Part shown: in pieces, positions 1-12,689 of the stretch
Position numbering within the stretch: the stretch's first letter is position 1
How the letters are laid out: the number at the start of each line of letters is the position of its first letter
Assembly: GCF_011397635.1 (NCBI RefSeq)
Contig: NC_064762.1
Span: 20,299,479-20,363,478, forward strand
Source: Epinephelus fuscoguttatus
Lineage: Eukaryota > Chordata > Actinopteri > Perciformes > Serranidae
DNA: 64,000 bases
Direction of reading: 5' to 3'
Notes under the pieces: model-generated
Databases searched by the model: none
What the model saw: only the letters and a program-made list of their open reading frames with translations
Told to the model about the DNA's origin: nothing
Program-made: the position numbers and the translations under genes

Positions 1-896
1 AAAAAAAAGGAGAAAAAAGTTTAAAGCCTGTTTATCGATTCAATTACACAGAGCGGAGGGGAAAGTGAGGCTGAAAGGGAAAAAGACAGAGAGAGTGACG
101 CATTTTTTTTTTTTTTTTTAGCAGAGACAGAATGAGAGCTGTACAGTAGCAGACACAGCAGCTATAAATAGCATCCGGCCGTGGCAGGGAGTGATAGAAA
201 AGGGGTGCAGGAGGGCAAAGAAGATGTCATTAACTTGGGCTTTATCACTGTCACCACGGTGCACCCGTATGTTGTGCTTCCTTATTTTATGTCACGGCAT
301 TTTCTTTTATATCCTACAGAGAATTGAAGAAGGTGAAATGGAGAGGAAAAGAGGGATGGACGTGGCGGTTTAAGACGAGAGTAAACCCGTAAAGGCACTT
401 TAGCACATGTTTTGCGCTTCACTGTCATTGAGTGTTTATAATAGGGCCTTCATATGTTCACCCCCCCCCGCTATACAGCAACGTGTGCTGCTATTCATGG
501 CATTTCATCTCACTGAAATCGCACATCAATCTACGAAAGAACGAATACCCGAGAATCACCATTAAAGATGATTGGAATCATGTCAGTCTGACCTAATAGA
601 TAATTATTACACTCTTGCCCTGAGGGAGCACACCGAGCTCCACTGGCCTGTTCAACGAGCTTCAAAATGAGCAGAAGGGTATTAAGTTACACTCATCGGA
701 TTTCTTTTGGCACTCTGTATGGCACGGACATGCTGGTTTAAAACTAATCATATACCTCTGAGAACACAGCAGAGCAGGAGCATTAAATTAAGTCCACAAA
801 GGGTTACGTTTCATATTTCAGAGGAGATTTCAAGGCAGTGAAATGGTTAGTGTTTGATTTAATGCTCCTTGGCATATAGCATGTTATATGGGCATG

Positions 897-1125
897 CATA
901 GGTGTAGGTTTCAGGGGGACGACTTGGAGCATGTGCATTTGTCCTCCCCATATAAAAGACATTTACACTAATAATTAATGCAAAAAAGGCACAAATTGGT
1001 GCATAAAACTTCACTGGAATGCAGAAATTAAGTGTTTAATGCTTGAAATTTTCAGACACAGGACCCCCGAACCCTCAGTTTCATATGTGTCCCCCCAAAT
1101 GTTGAAACAAACCCTACGTCTTCGT
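897..1125. repeat. Inverted-repeat dispersed element, first copy
   Basis: The ends GGTGTAGGTTTCAGGGGGAC and GTCCCCCCAAATGTTGAAACAAACCCTACGTC are roughly complementary. The interior AAAGGCACAAATTGGTGCATA and GTTTCATATGTGTCCC recur in opposite orientation at about 28048-28150. Likely a MITE family. Confidence 0.5.
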
Positions 1126-3590
1126 GACAATCCAAAATACCTGCACACATTTGCACTGGGTGTAACGCATATTTAGCTCGCTTAACGTCTAACAACATTC
1201 GGTCCTCTATTATCGGTCTACCTGTCCTCCTCTCAGTGCTCGGTGCTGTGGTCCGTCTGATTGCAGGTGTGTGAGTTACGGCTGAGATAATCAGTGTGTG
1301 TGTGAATTATGGTGCCGCCATCATTGGGACTGGTGTGAATTATAGTGCAAATGAAAGCTCTGAGTGAGTTATGAGCTGGATAATCACCCTGACGAGAAAG
1401 CAGGAGTGTCTCTGTGTGCGTGTGTGTGTATGTGTGTGTGTGAGAGAGAGACAGCCTGAGCAGAAAGTGGAAATGAAAAGGGGAGGGAGGAAGGATGGGG
1501 GGGTGCTCCTCTATGTAAATCTGACTCCCTTTTAATGTTTTTTTTTCACATTTAATCAAGCGCATTTTGGATTGAACATTGTAAAGTGCTCTCCAGTGGT
1601 CGCTGACTTTATTTCCATTCAATCTGAAATGAGTTCCTGTAAATAGAAATCATTTACACATTACCAACAATTGTCATGGAGAAACCTTGAAATGTATGTA
1701 CAGGTGAAATACAAAATCACTTTTGGTAAAATATATTCTGCTGCTCTGAGCAAAGATTGAAACTGACATCATATTTCTGTGACTTCAGTGCACTGTAAAC
1801 ACGAGCAGGGAGAATGTATTTACTACTAAAAGGGTAAACCATGAATGAAAATACAATTAGCCTTCTGTACTCAAGGACGCTCTTGTACACTGGGAGATGG
1901 GAGTCAGATATGTTGCCATGGCGACTCATGCATCTATGCTATGGCTGAGAGGCATCGGCAGTTTTGGAATCTGAGCGGCTGATTGGTGGAGGAAGGGCGT
2001 TGTGATAGTGCGGACGGCCTGTCTCTGTGACTAATGACCAGCAGCGCAGCTGCAGGATAGTGGTGGGCTGTAGGGTGGGTGCCATGGCAACTGGCGAGCA
2101 ACCCTGTCACTAGGGCAAGTGGCCCAGGTATGAACGTGAAGTCACTCAGTTAGGCTTTCAGACCTCCACCCACCACACCTCCTTCAAAACCCCCCGGCCT
2201 GTTTCTGTCTCTTCGTCTCTCAGCCGGTGAGCATCAGTGCTCGGAGTCAGTAGGCAGGAGGCAAAAGTGATGGAAATGCTCCGTAAATATCCCCGAAATT
2301 CCCGATGGGAGCGCTCCCTGACATGTTTGGCGGTGAATGGGACATGATGCATGAAGGCCTGCAGAGAGTCGTCGCCCCTGGTCATTAATCTGAAGCTCCC
2401 CTTGCGGTAGACTGACCTTCCTACGCTGCACAAGGGCCAATTCTCTCTCACGCTGAAAATCCCCAGAAATCTGACCAGGGCATGGGATACAACAACTGTG
2501 CAGGATCCTCGCCAGTGCTATGATATCACACAAACAAACCGACATCAGTGGAGTCTGCTTAGAATTCACCAGGAGTTTACTTTTTAAGGGAATAACATCC
2601 TGGCCTATGACATTAAGAGGACTGATGATGTGTAATCTACTCTGCATATGCTGCTGTAACACTGCTGGTAGCAGAGATATAACAGAGTATTATTTGACCA
2701 GCTACGTCCTCTGTGGCCTTGGCTCAGAGATAATATCTTACAGAGCCTTGGTGTTGTAAGAGTGAGATAAAGCAAGCAGTAAACTTGTTTAATAGAGGTA
2801 CATTTTCTACTTGATAGAGATCTTTCTCGAGTCCAGTGAACTTGTTTAGGAGCCAAACTTGAGCTTAAATCAAATTAGAGAAATAAGAGTAAAATCAATA
2901 CAAGTGAATTACTAGTATTAGAATAGAATAGAAGAGCTGAATAGGAATTCATGTGTTGTATATCATGAAAAAAGGATCCACAAAAAGTCAGCTGATACAA
3001 TGAGTAAGCGATCAATCAATAACTGAACTGATCACTCTGTTAGAGATATGGAAACTGAACATGAAAGCCCATTAGAAAGCAGCTTATGTGAACAACACTT
3101 CAGCTGTTGTTATCTGACTTGTTTGTCTTGTTGTGTGTTTTATTCCTCCAGGATAGAATCACTCCTGTCACCCTAAAGCCTCTTGACACTGGACCGGACT
3201 GTCACCTGCCACTGCTCGACGCTAAGCCCCAGGCTGACTCACACACTCTAGCATAGCCGTGTGAACACACACACACAAACGATCACGCACCCCTTAAGAT
3301 TGAGCCTAAACAAACCTGTCAGGTAAGAAACAACTGAGTCCGGGGAGAAAATGTGACTGATGTGAGAATTTAAAGCCCATGCCTGCGGCATTCGGAGATA
3401 CCTAAGTTCACTTACACTAATAATAATTAGCTCCGCCATTGCCAAAAGGTCAATTTCATCAATCTCTTGTAATGAGCACACACACAGCCTTCAATTAGAA
3501 ATGTGTGCCACCACCCTCGTCCCTGACCCAGCTCCAAGTAGGAAACGAGTGATCATATAACATGTATTAATTCTGAGCGCTGGCAACAGA

Positions 3591-3720
3591 TGTGCTAATT
3601 TGCCAGGCTCTCTCTATTCATAATAATGTGCCAGCTCCCTCCTCAAAATATGTGCTAATTTGCAAGGGCTCATTGTGGATGTGCTAAACTACCGGCTGAC
3701 ATTTTGTGTGCTAATTTGTC
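3591..3720 (+). repeat. Short repeated motif TGTGCTAATTTGC
   Basis: TGTGCTAATTTGC/T occurs at 3591, 3651 and 3708, and a degenerate TGTGCTAAACTAC at 3680. The motif contains a TAATT homeodomain-type core. No gene is adjacent. Confidence 0.45.
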
Positions 3721-3923
3721 AAGCAGGGACCCCTTTTGGTACTAATTGTGCCAAACTGTGAGTACACTTCCACAGGCCTTGAATTGCTGAAGTCCCAAAT
3801 GACTTCTGTCTGCTCGCAGTTTCCAACCTCTCCACTGCTCTCAAATTGCGAATGCAACTGAAAAGAAATACTTACCACTGTGAAAATAAGATGTATAAGC
3901 ACTAAGTGCGCACACTCGCCTGC

Positions 3924-3947
3924 ACGCACACAGACACACACACAGAT

Positions 3948-3976
<29 letters not shown>
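3924..3976. repeat. (CA)n microsatellite
   Basis: Interrupted then pure CA dinucleotide run. Confidence 0.95.
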
Positions 3977-3978
<2 letters not shown>

Positions 3979-4855
3979 TATGTGCCTGCTCTCGAGATTA
4001 GACGGGCTCCTTAAAGAAACATAGGAGTGCAACTAGAGTCAAATGCTGGTAGTTCTGTAGTATCATCAAACACACACTATACAGAAATAACAGCCTGTTC
4101 CGGAGATTAAAAAAGCTACTTAAAGAAACATAAGGTTACAACTAGTCTTTACTATGATGATTTGTTATATTAAAATGAGCTATTCTGTTGAAATATTCCA
4201 CCTCATGGTGTGTCTATCCTGCAGTAACAGCCACATGTGTGGGCACAGTTTTCAGGAATGTTTCGTTTCTGCTACCTGCTTAGACAAACATAGAAACACA
4301 GTGAGAGGCCGGTGCATGTGTTTTGTTGTGTCAGTACAAACACATTTCAGAAGGAGAGGCTTTTTTCCCCACCTGTGCAGAGAGACAATGGTGCCCAGAG
4401 ATTTTTTTTCATGGGGCCACTGTAAATCTTGGGGTGGCGCACCAAAACAGAAGCCATAACTGTAGGAATTCGATTATGCTGTTGAAGTATAAAGGCTAGT
4501 TAAGACAGCTTGAGACAGCTTACAATCAATCTACTCTTTCAAATTAAAGCTGTGTATTTATCTTTTTAAAGAAAAGGACAACCAGCATCTTGAAGAACAG
4601 TGAATTACCTGACATGTATTGATACCTCACACATTAAAATGGTATCATTGGAGAACTCAGAATGTCAGCTGTACTGGCACTCTCTCGCTGACATAGTTTT
4701 CAAGTTAAGGGGAGACTCGTGGGAAGAAGCAGGGTGACAATTTCTGGAGCAACTTCACCTACTTCCAAGGTGCATGGAGAAAGGAGATAAGTGAAAAGGT
4801 GTCGAAACTCCAGCAACACTTGTAGTATTTAGAACAACTCTATTGCAAGACTGTT

Positions 4856-4881
4856 GGGTTTTGGCTTGTGGCCTTCATCAG
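4856..4881 (-). ncRNA. Degenerate hammerhead-like/PLE terminus motif
   Basis: On the minus strand CTGATGAAGGCCACAAGCCAAAAC: the CTGATGA core and a GGC/GCC stem match a hammerhead, but the GAAA box is CAAA. It is followed about 30-70 nt later by GTGTTGCTGGAGTTTCG, like the ends of Penelope elements. Probably a dead pLTR relic. Confidence 0.3.
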
Positions 4882-4929
4882 GGTCATCATGAAATACACC
4901 ACAAACAGCATTTAAATAAGGTAGATATG

Positions 4930-5070
4930 GGCATTGCCTCGTTGCAGCGGCCACAGGTTTGAATCCAGCTTGTGGCCCTTTGCTGCATGTCAGTCCCCAC
5001 TCTCTCTCTGTCTCCTCATTTCACTCTCTGTCCTGTCATTAAAGGCAAAAAGCCCACAAAAATAATCTTA
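4930..5070 (+). mobile_element. tRNA-derived SINE fragment
   Basis: Pol III B-box-like GGTTTGAATCC at 4956-4966, then CTTTGCTGCATGTCAGTCCCC, a CT-rich stretch, CTGTCATTAAAGGCAAAAAGCCC and an A-rich end AAAAATAATCTTA. This arrangement is that of common teleost tRNA-SINEs. The A box is weak. Confidence 0.6.
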
Positions 5071-5149
5071 GAAAGGTAGATATGAAAGTAGACAAGCACT
5101 GAGTCTGGCTCCCGAAACTTTTGTGTATTCAATTTTCTAGAACCCCGTT

Positions 5150-5650
5150 ATTCCACTCACTTGTAACCAAACGATGGATAGTAAGACCTCTGGCAACACG
5201 TCACCGAAAGATGGCCTCAAAGTCAGCCAAACATGGCAAAAAAGAGACTGTTATGGCCGAACCCCCCAGTGAAGCTGACGATAGCAACAAGCTCAACATG
5301 GCAACCATAACTAATCCCCTTGAAGACCACCGATAGGCCCTTTCCACCAACTTTAGGGCATCCATCTTAACACTTGAGGCAAAGCTGGACCACATTAAAC
5401 TACAGTGGCAGACCAAGCTCAGAAGATTACATTACAAGATGAGCTAAAAGAAATAAAAATAAAAGCAACCAATCATATACATTACAACACGATCAGACAA
5501 TGGTGTATCTTCAAAGGTGGGCTGGGTAAATGGTTACATAGCTCCAAGGCAATCATTGTCCGAGACTGGCAAAGAGGCAAAGGGAGGTCCAGTAAGGAAC
5601 CTGGGTGACACCATTTTGTTTCATAAACTGAGACTTGTGGGTAGCCATAG
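5150..5650 (+). pseudogene. L1/Tx1-type LINE 5' end and ORF1 fragment
   Basis: From 5209 the frame reads MASKSAKHGKKETVMAEPPS and continues through NPLEDHR, stop, ALSTNFRASILTLEAKLDHI and, shifted, DQAQKITLQDELKEI. The EAKLD...EL coiled-coil pattern is that of fish L1-group ORF1. It is cut at about 5650 by another repeat. The likely 3' end of the same element lies at 6190-6505. Confidence 0.6.
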
Positions 5651-5654
5651 AACC

Positions 5655-6185
5655 TGTTTTAATTCAGATATTGAGGTGAGAGTTCAAGGGACCTCTTAGA
5701 AAATGGCCACGGCAGTTGTTCCCTTGCCAAAATTTTGCACAACATGGAGCGTAATTTAGTCTCTTCCCGACAAGCTATGCCAACATCTCTGGTATCAATG
5801 GATGCTTTAGATCAGAGGTTCCCAACTGATGGGTCATTCTGAATGGACCACAAGTGACTAACAAAAACATCAAGTTTGTTAAAAAAAAACAAAACACACA
5901 CACACTGTATTTTGAAGTACAGTGCACTTCCGGCACAGCGTTTTTATTTTGAAGTGCTGTTTCCTGTTGTAGGGTGACTGACTAACGGACAGTTACATGA
6001 CAGAGACAGCAAACTAGCTCGACGACATGGCCAAACACAAGTATGATGCTGACTGTATTAAACTGTGTGGAGCCTAAACTAATGACTAAGGAGAAATCTG
6101 GACCATGTGGCTGAACCAGTTGGGAACCACTGCTTTAAGTCATCTTGTGTCACAAGATACCATGACCTTCATGCTACCTTAAAAA
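5655..6185 (+). repeat. Dispersed fish repeat, split by a hAT-like element
   Basis: Contains GAGAGTTCAAGGGACC, TCCCTTGCCAAAATTT, CGACAAGCTATGCCAACAT and CAATGGATGCTTTAG, then resumes after the inserted hAT element with CTTTAAGTCATCTTGTGTC. An opposite-orientation copy is at about 9965-10148. Its class is not clear to me. Confidence 0.6.
5813..6132. mobile_element. Short non-autonomous hAT-like element (320 bp)
   Basis: Terminal inverted repeats CAGAGGTTCCCAACTG and CAGTTGGGAACCACTG. The flanking 8-bp duplications CTTTAGAT (5805-5812) and CTTTAAGT (6133-6140) differ at two positions; 8-bp target duplication and CAG.GGTTC ends are hAT features. No transposase inside. Confidence 0.8.
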
Positions 6186-6189
6186 AAAT

Positions 6190-6505
6190 GAGTGCACCAC
6201 AGCCTATTAAAGACAGTAATATGGGCCTCCAATTATTTATGACAGGGGGAGCCAGTGAGGGTGGGGGGCAGCAACTGTATCGGAGGACCATGCTGCCCCC
6301 CGAACCGCCCTCCTACCGGCGATGCTAATGCACAGAGAATTTATCACCAGTCTTTATAAGCTATTTTGGGGTTTAACAATGTACCTGTTGTCCTTTTTTG
6401 TAATGTTTATGTATGAAGGGAATATATTTACTTTTTTTATGTGCTCTGATGATACAATTGTATGTACATGTAAAAACCAATAAACAAAGTTTTTAAAGAA
6501 ATGAG
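6190..6505 (+). mobile_element. L1-type LINE 3' end
   Basis: A GC-rich piece (CTGCCCCCCGAACCGCCC) is followed by an AT-rich 3' UTR and the ending TGTACATGTAAAAACCAATAAAC with an A/T-rich tail near 6505, as in fish L1 3' ends. Probably continues the fragment at 5150-5650. Confidence 0.45.
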
Positions 6506-7969
6506 GGAATTTTATTACCTGAAAATCATCAAACTATATTTTACAACAAACACAGATAATTCTATGTACGGCTGCAACTTAAAATGATACTGAAATGATT
6601 TTTTCAATGGATCAATTAATTGTTTGGTATGTAAGATATCATAAAATGTTCCTTAATAACCAAGGCGACGTCTCAAAATTGCTTCTTTTTTATTACCAAG
6701 AGTCCAAACGCAAAAGATATGCAGTAAATTTTCACAGAAGTAATAACCATTGAGAAATGACTCAAATGATTAAATGACTGTCAAAATAGTTGCCACTTAA
6801 TATTCTGTTGATCAGCTCATCGTTTATTGAGTCACAGTTTTGGCTTTTCTTCTTTTTAACTCAAGTAATCTATGTTGGAAGCAAAGATCATAGAGTGGTG
6901 CAATAAATTCAGGCCAATAATTTGTTTTTCAAAAACGCTATTAATCACTCAGATACTCTGTTGGTGGAAAATGGAAAAGTTTTAGTCTGTGGAAATTGAA
7001 AATAGTCTTTTTTGTGAAGGTGGAATACGCACGCTAGAGCTGATTCAGTACAAAGCACATATACCTTATGTCACTCGCTACCAACCATTTTCCAGGCACA
7101 GAGTCAAACCATAAAGAAAGCTTTAAGGTCCCCGCTTGCAAAGAGTGAAAATATCTAATAAAGCTTCTGATGCACACAAATCGACAGACGCACACAGAGC
7201 AGAAGACAGACTGTAACACAACGTGCAGAAAGGTGGCAAGGCGTTTTGAGCTCTTCCTCGGGCAGCATTCGGCACTGCCTGAGGAAGAGCAGTCAAGCTT
7301 CAATAAATATTTTCAGTCTTTGCGAGCAAACACAAACGTCTTTATGTTGCTTCTCTGTGGGCCACTTTAGAAATCTCTTTCCCATTGTATAATCTGACTG
7401 ACACCAAAGCTGGGAGTTTGTTAGATTTTCCGATGCATCCTTCCCACCTGTCCAAATATTCCAGGGTATGACATGAAATATTCACGGTATTACCATGGAA
7501 ACAAACAGGAAACAGCACTGTATGTAAACCACGCAGTTATGATGCAGTGTTTATTGCAGCTGTGGCATGAAAGCACTGTTTTAGTGCGAACAATTATTTG
7601 ATCGATGCACGCGCATTTTGGGAAAAATACAGTGACTTTCACACACTGTGGGTTTTATGAGCCTTAGAGCTCTCACACTTCATATCTGACTTCCAAGTAT
7701 AAACACGCGTATTCCCAAAACTGCCGTCACAAGGTTATAAAGTTCAAGTAAATAACACAAATCCCAAAACTGCAGTCAGGAGCTTTTTTCCTGCCAACAC
7801 AGAAAATATGTGATTTGGCTCTAATATACAGGCCATGGGGAGCGAGGGGGACCAGTTATTGAACAGAATGCTTCCTGATGCTTCATGCCTCACCCGTCTC
7901 TGCCATTTTTCTTTCCATGCTCCATATTTTTCTCTCCTTTATCAAACGGCCACACGCATACATCCACAA

Positions 7970-7970
<1 letters not shown>

Positions 7971-8005
<35 letters not shown>
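7971..8005. repeat. (CA)n microsatellite
   Basis: Pure CA run of about 35 bp. Confidence 0.95.
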
Positions 8006-8008
<3 letters not shown>

Positions 8009-8534
8009 CTCCTTCACTCCCACTGACTAGAGTACGTCTCATGGTGGCCTCGGCAGGTGACAGATGGCGACCTCACAGCACTGCTCACTGTAAACTGAGT
8101 TTTAATCAAGCCTAAGCACGTGTGAGAGATGCTAATTATCCACTGCAGGCTAAGAGAGGCGGGAGTCCAGCCTCGAGAACGTTGTGACTGTGCATGTGCG
8201 TCTCTGGTTTGCTTTCACTTTTCCCCCATTGTGGAGAAAAAAAAAAAAAAGTCATTATTATTCATTTATGGCACTGCAGCTGAGAAGTACGAGGCAGGGT
8301 GGACTGAGTGTCTCAAGCGTCCCTGGATACTCCAACCCTCAAGCTGTATCGCTCACCAAAATAAATATAGATGAGAACTTGACTAACAGTAATCTTGGAG
8401 TCTTAAAACAAACTCTCTCAAAGTATAGCAGCAGGGTTTCCAACTGTCTCATGGCAAGTATGCCAAGAGACTCTCACACACTTGTTAGGCAGTGGTGGCC
8501 CTCCTGATACAATTGATGCCCCCCTAGCGAAAAT

Positions 8535-8755
8535 GATTAGAGGCTGATATAGCTGCGTCTTCTGCACCTTGATGAAGACCTTAGATTCGAAATTGGTTGG
8601 TGTTTTAATGTAAGTAACCATGTTTTTGGAATAAAGGCTTTTTGACTTAATCTAAGTGCATTTGTTTCTGCTCCGTGCATGAGTACCCAAAGTTCGTTTT
8701 TTCCTTCCCACGTGCTGATATAATTGTCTTTAATTGGCTGTGGCACGCTCATTGT
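8535..8755 (+). mobile_element. Probable Penelope-element terminus with hammerhead-like core
   Basis: CTTGATGAAGACCTTAGATTCGAAATTGG (8567-8595) is followed by GGAATAAAGGCTTTTTGACTT. This is the same order (core-like motif, AATAAA, T-run plus ACTT) as the 3' end of the PLE at 62,087-62,160. The first core base is T instead of C. No coding part recognised. Confidence 0.4.
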
Positions 8756-9964
8756 TTAAACTAGGTACTAGGAAAGTACTGGTATCTTGTGAAACTAGAT
8801 GACTGGTTCCCAGCCTTCTTGATTCTAACCTTTTTGAAAAAGTATACAGTAGGCCTATGTCTCAGTAGCCTGGTACGACCATCCCAAGATGTGAGCTTAG
8901 CATTCTGTTTCGCTCTCTGTATCAGTCTGGACTCGCGCTGCCCCAAACACTCCCAGTGGGCGGGAGTACTTGCCTTGAAAGACAAACTCCTTCAGCCAGT
9001 CAGCAGAACAAAAAAACAGCTAACATCTTTTTCATCACTACCAGAGCCAGTTGATGAATAAACCTTTTGCAAAATCCCGTCTTTTCCTCTGTGAGTGCGT
9101 TCTCTTGTTATTGTTTGATTGTTGTTATTGACTCTATTTCAGCAATACCTTTAATTACTGCTGCGTTCACTCCGCTAACGTTAGAGTTAGCACTTGTTGC
9201 TTTGGGAGCCACCATTACGGTTCTGTAAGCTGCGGCCTGCATTTTACGTCATTGACTACAATGCTGTCCCTGACTGGCTGATTACATTGTCAACTATGGT
9301 GCAGATCCCTGATTGGCCCTGACTGGATTTCTGGAAAGTGTTCGGGTCAGCAAAGAGTCCAGACTGATCCAGAATGTTGAGCTCACAACATCAGGATGGT
9401 CTTATCAGGCTAATATCTCAGTATTTCACTTATTTCCGAGATAAAATTGTTATCTTCTAATGTTTAGATCATTATTCAAGATATTAACTCATTAAAAATC
9501 TCAGAGGATATTGGCATGGTGAAGGCCTGAAGACAAGCAGTATTCACAGATCCTTCATTCTCTGCTAAACGGCCTTGTGCTGCATTAGAAAAGTATTCAG
9601 TCAAACTAACCAAAGTGCTCACAGAACAAAGGCAAAGCATCAGAAGAAAACACTGGCTTTGTCAAAAAAAGAGGTCTATTAAGAACATATGACTGGTAAC
9701 ATTTAAAAAATACATAATAAAAACAGAGCTATATTAAAATGTCCTACAAATGTCAGGAAAACTCATCATCTGCTCAAAGTAAATTGAAATTGCTAATTTT
9801 ACATAAACCTCCTGCAGTTATTGAATTCACTATTTGGGGGTATTGTACAGTTCATCAGCTGCTCTGTGCATTCTCTTTATGCACTGAATAAAATATTAAA
9901 TATCCATAAAATATATCACTTAGTTAGGGGTCGTCAGTTTACTCAATAATAGAAAAAGGGTCCC

Positions 9965-10148
9965 TCAAGGAAGTCTGGGAATCACTGAACTAGACAACCT
10001 AAGGCATCCATTGGTACTAACTATGTCAGCGTAGCTTGTCAGGAAGGGGGTTAGATAATGCTCTAATGTCAGTATAGATAGTAAATTTTGGCAAGGGAGC
10101 AACTGGCACAGCCATTTTCAAAGGGGTCCCTTGAACTCTAACCACAAG
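9965..10148 (-). repeat. Dispersed fish repeat (same family as 5655-6185)
   Basis: The reverse complement contains GAGTTCAAGGGACCCC, GCTCCCTTGCCAAAATTT, GACAAGCTACGCTGAC and CCAATGGATGCCTTAGG, matching the copy at 5655-5812 in the other direction. Confidence 0.65.
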
Positions 10149-10980
10149 ATATTCATTCATTCATTTTCCATAACCGCTTATGCTGTTAGGGGTTGTGGGG
10201 GGCTGTAGCCTATCCCAGCTGACATTGGGCAAGAGGTGGGCTACACCCTGGACAGGTCACCAGACTATCACAGGGCTGACACATATGCTGTGTCTCAAAT
10301 CGCGTACTTCTGTACTTAATATTTTGAGTGCCCAAGTGTGTTCACACTGAGAAGTATGGAAAAATGCAGTGCACTATGAGTACCCGGATGGTGCACTCAA
10401 AATGGTCAAGAAGTTGAGTTGTGGAACTATGGACACTTCTCGCCCTCAATGGTCGCCATCTTGGCTACGTAGCAGAAGGAGAGGGACCACTTTTCAAACT
10501 GGAAATGACGACCGAGGACTGTGCGACCGTGAAATAAAATACATGTGTTTTCTGCACTAAGCACCACTATACTGTTGTCGGGTATAAGCCAGCAGTATGT
10601 TTATTGGGTTAATTTAGCAGTCTGTAATGATTTGGTACCGCGAATGATAACTTGAATGCTAATGCTAGTTTGCTAACTAGCTAATTTGCGGTCGGCATTT
10701 CCGGTGAGTGCACCATGTTTGGTTTCAGATAACACTACCCTGTCTAAATTTACGCACTACGCCAATAAGTATAGTGCACATCGTATACTACATGGAAGTG
10801 TACTGACGGAAGTATGTGATTTGAAACACAGCAATAGAGACAGACAATCATTCATGCTCACATTCATACCTACGGATAATTTAGGGTCACCAGTTAAGCT
10901 AACTGGAGTACCCGGAGAAAAGGGCTCCCCCGCCCTGGAGTTCCAAACCCCCACCATGGGTTGACAATTGTTCCCTCACA
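10140..10980 (+). repeat. Dispersed retroelement end, split by an inverted-repeat element
   Basis: ATTCATTTTCCATAACCGCTTA...CTATCCCAGCTGACATTGGGC...GGACAGGTCACC...GGGCTGACACATA runs to 10285 and resumes at 10837 with GAGACAGACAATCATTCATG...GGTCACCAGTTAAGCTAAC. This is a very common teleost dispersed retroelement segment. The two halves are separated by the element at 10286-10833. Confidence 0.65.
10286..10833. mobile_element. Non-autonomous inverted-repeat DNA element (548 bp)
   Basis: Ends TGCTGTGTCTCAAATCGCGTACTTC and its near complement GAAGTATGTGATTTGAAACACAGCA, flanked by a 3-bp ATA duplication (10283-10285, 10834-10836). The host repeat reads continuously if it is removed, so the boundaries are firm. 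The 3-bp duplication would suit a Harbinger-like origin; no transposase. Confidence 0.75.
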
Positions 10981-12646
10981 GCACCACCGTGCAGTGGTTA
11001 GCAGTGGTTGGATATCGAAATGAAAATGGGTTCTGTGGGTACCCCACAACCCTAAACTGGAGATGATTTGTTCCCAGTAAATGTTTTGTTTCTTACAATC
11101 AATATGCTCTTTCAAATAAGCTGTATATTTATCTTTTAAAAGCCTATCTGACGAGCAATGAATCACCTAACAACTGACACATAACACATTAAAACAGGCT
11201 TGCTGTGGAACTTGAAATGTTAATTGCACCAGTCTGAGTCAATGTGCATCATATAATTAGAAACACTAACTGTAAAGTAAGAAGCCTATCAGTCTGCCTT
11301 AACTCTCTATGTTGACAGTTTTTAACCAGCCTATATGCTTCAACAGCATTATCGAATTTCTGAAACTCAGTTATGGCCGCTAATGACAGGAGGATAAACA
11401 TAACATCACTACCGTGCATTTCACATGTATCATGCACAGCCGACCATGTAACAGAGCTAAAACGAAGTTCAATTTATAATGTTGCAATTAGGTCGCAGCA
11501 AATTACACGAGACTCCATGGTCCTCTGTGCTCCCTTTCGCCGCTCTCATTCTCATTCTCGCTGTTCTCCTGCTCATCAAAATGGCCCTGTATTACACTCT
11601 TTCCATTGTAATTTTGAACAAAATGGCTGTAAAATTAGACTTCCTTTCTTGTAGAAGGGCAGATGTTATCTTCCGTCGGAGCCAAAGGTCAAGAATTAAT
11701 TCAGGAGCCGGCTCTTTAATGCTCTCGGCTTGAGTTTTTGTAGGGTGATGGAGCGAGACACGGAGGGAGAGAAAAGGACGTTTTACAGGATTTCAGTAAT
11801 CTGATTATAATAATTTTTAATCTTCATAAATTTAGAGATACTTCCACAGTAGGTGGTTATTATTTGCAGATAGGTAATGACACAGAAGGTGGTAAACGCT
11901 GACTTTGGTGTCCCATAAACATATATAGTAAAATACAATCAGGCAGTAGCACTTAGAGTTGTTGCTGGTACTTTCAAGTGAATATAAACTAGAGTTCTAG
12001 ATCCATATGTCTCATCAAAGCCATTTCTGTCATGAAAAGAATATGGATGCCACAGAGGAGAGAATCTAAGGTCTGGTTTTAAGCCTTGAGACAAATGAAT
12101 ATTGTGTATATAAAGTAAGTCAAGGTGATAAAAGCTACAGTGCTGCACTCTATTCCAGGACTGGGGGGGAAGTTCAATAGGAACCTGAGACTGAAAAAGG
12201 TATTCTTCTGCTTTGAAATTCAAAAGGTACAATAGGAAATAGAGGTTTGGAATGTGGATGTCATGTGAGGATTCGTGCCTTTGTGCGCAAGGACACTGAG
12301 ACCAGGGGAAGAGGGGAACCGAGGCCTGATGATAGTGAAAAGAACAAAGTAGAGGGGAAGGACCAGGAGACAAGCTGAGAGCCAAAGGGAGACAAAGACG
12401 ACACGGAGAGAAGGGCAGCGGAGGACAAAGGGAGAAAAATGGATGAAAAAAGGAGAGAGAAAATGGACTCTTATTGGCTTGAATTCTGTATATTGAGCGG
12501 ATGCCCAAAGTTCACCTCCTTCGCAGCCCGTCAGATGTGTTTAGAAAACAACAGGTGATGGCCGTGATGTCTAAAGTCAGAGTAAGCTGTAGGACATACG
12601 CAGATGGCGGAGTGTGCTGTCAGACGACCGAAAGGAAGAGAATTTG

Positions 12647-12651
<5 letters not shown>

Positions 12652-12687
<36 letters not shown>
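12652..12687. repeat. (GA)n microsatellite
   Basis: Pure GA run inside a longer purine-rich strand. Confidence 0.95.

Positions 12688-12689
<2 letters not shown>

Larger units (their letters stand above)
1..4800. other. No gene seen; microsatellites and one MITE
   Basis: Short reading frames only, none with a recognisable domain. Purine-rich start, T-run at 103-119, a GT/GA tract at 1417-1452. Confidence 0.5.
6510..9960. other. No gene seen
   Basis: AT-rich sequence with a (CA)n run, an A-run at 8237-8250 and the probable PLE end at 8535-8755. No exon supported. Confidence 0.5.

Noticed and set aside
3711..4032. ORFs with VCVCVCVC repeats
   Set aside because: Translation of a (CA)n microsatellite.
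11939..12508. 189-codon ORF on the minus strand
   Set aside because: Built largely from a purine-rich strand giving Ser/Pro/Leu runs; no recognisable domain.
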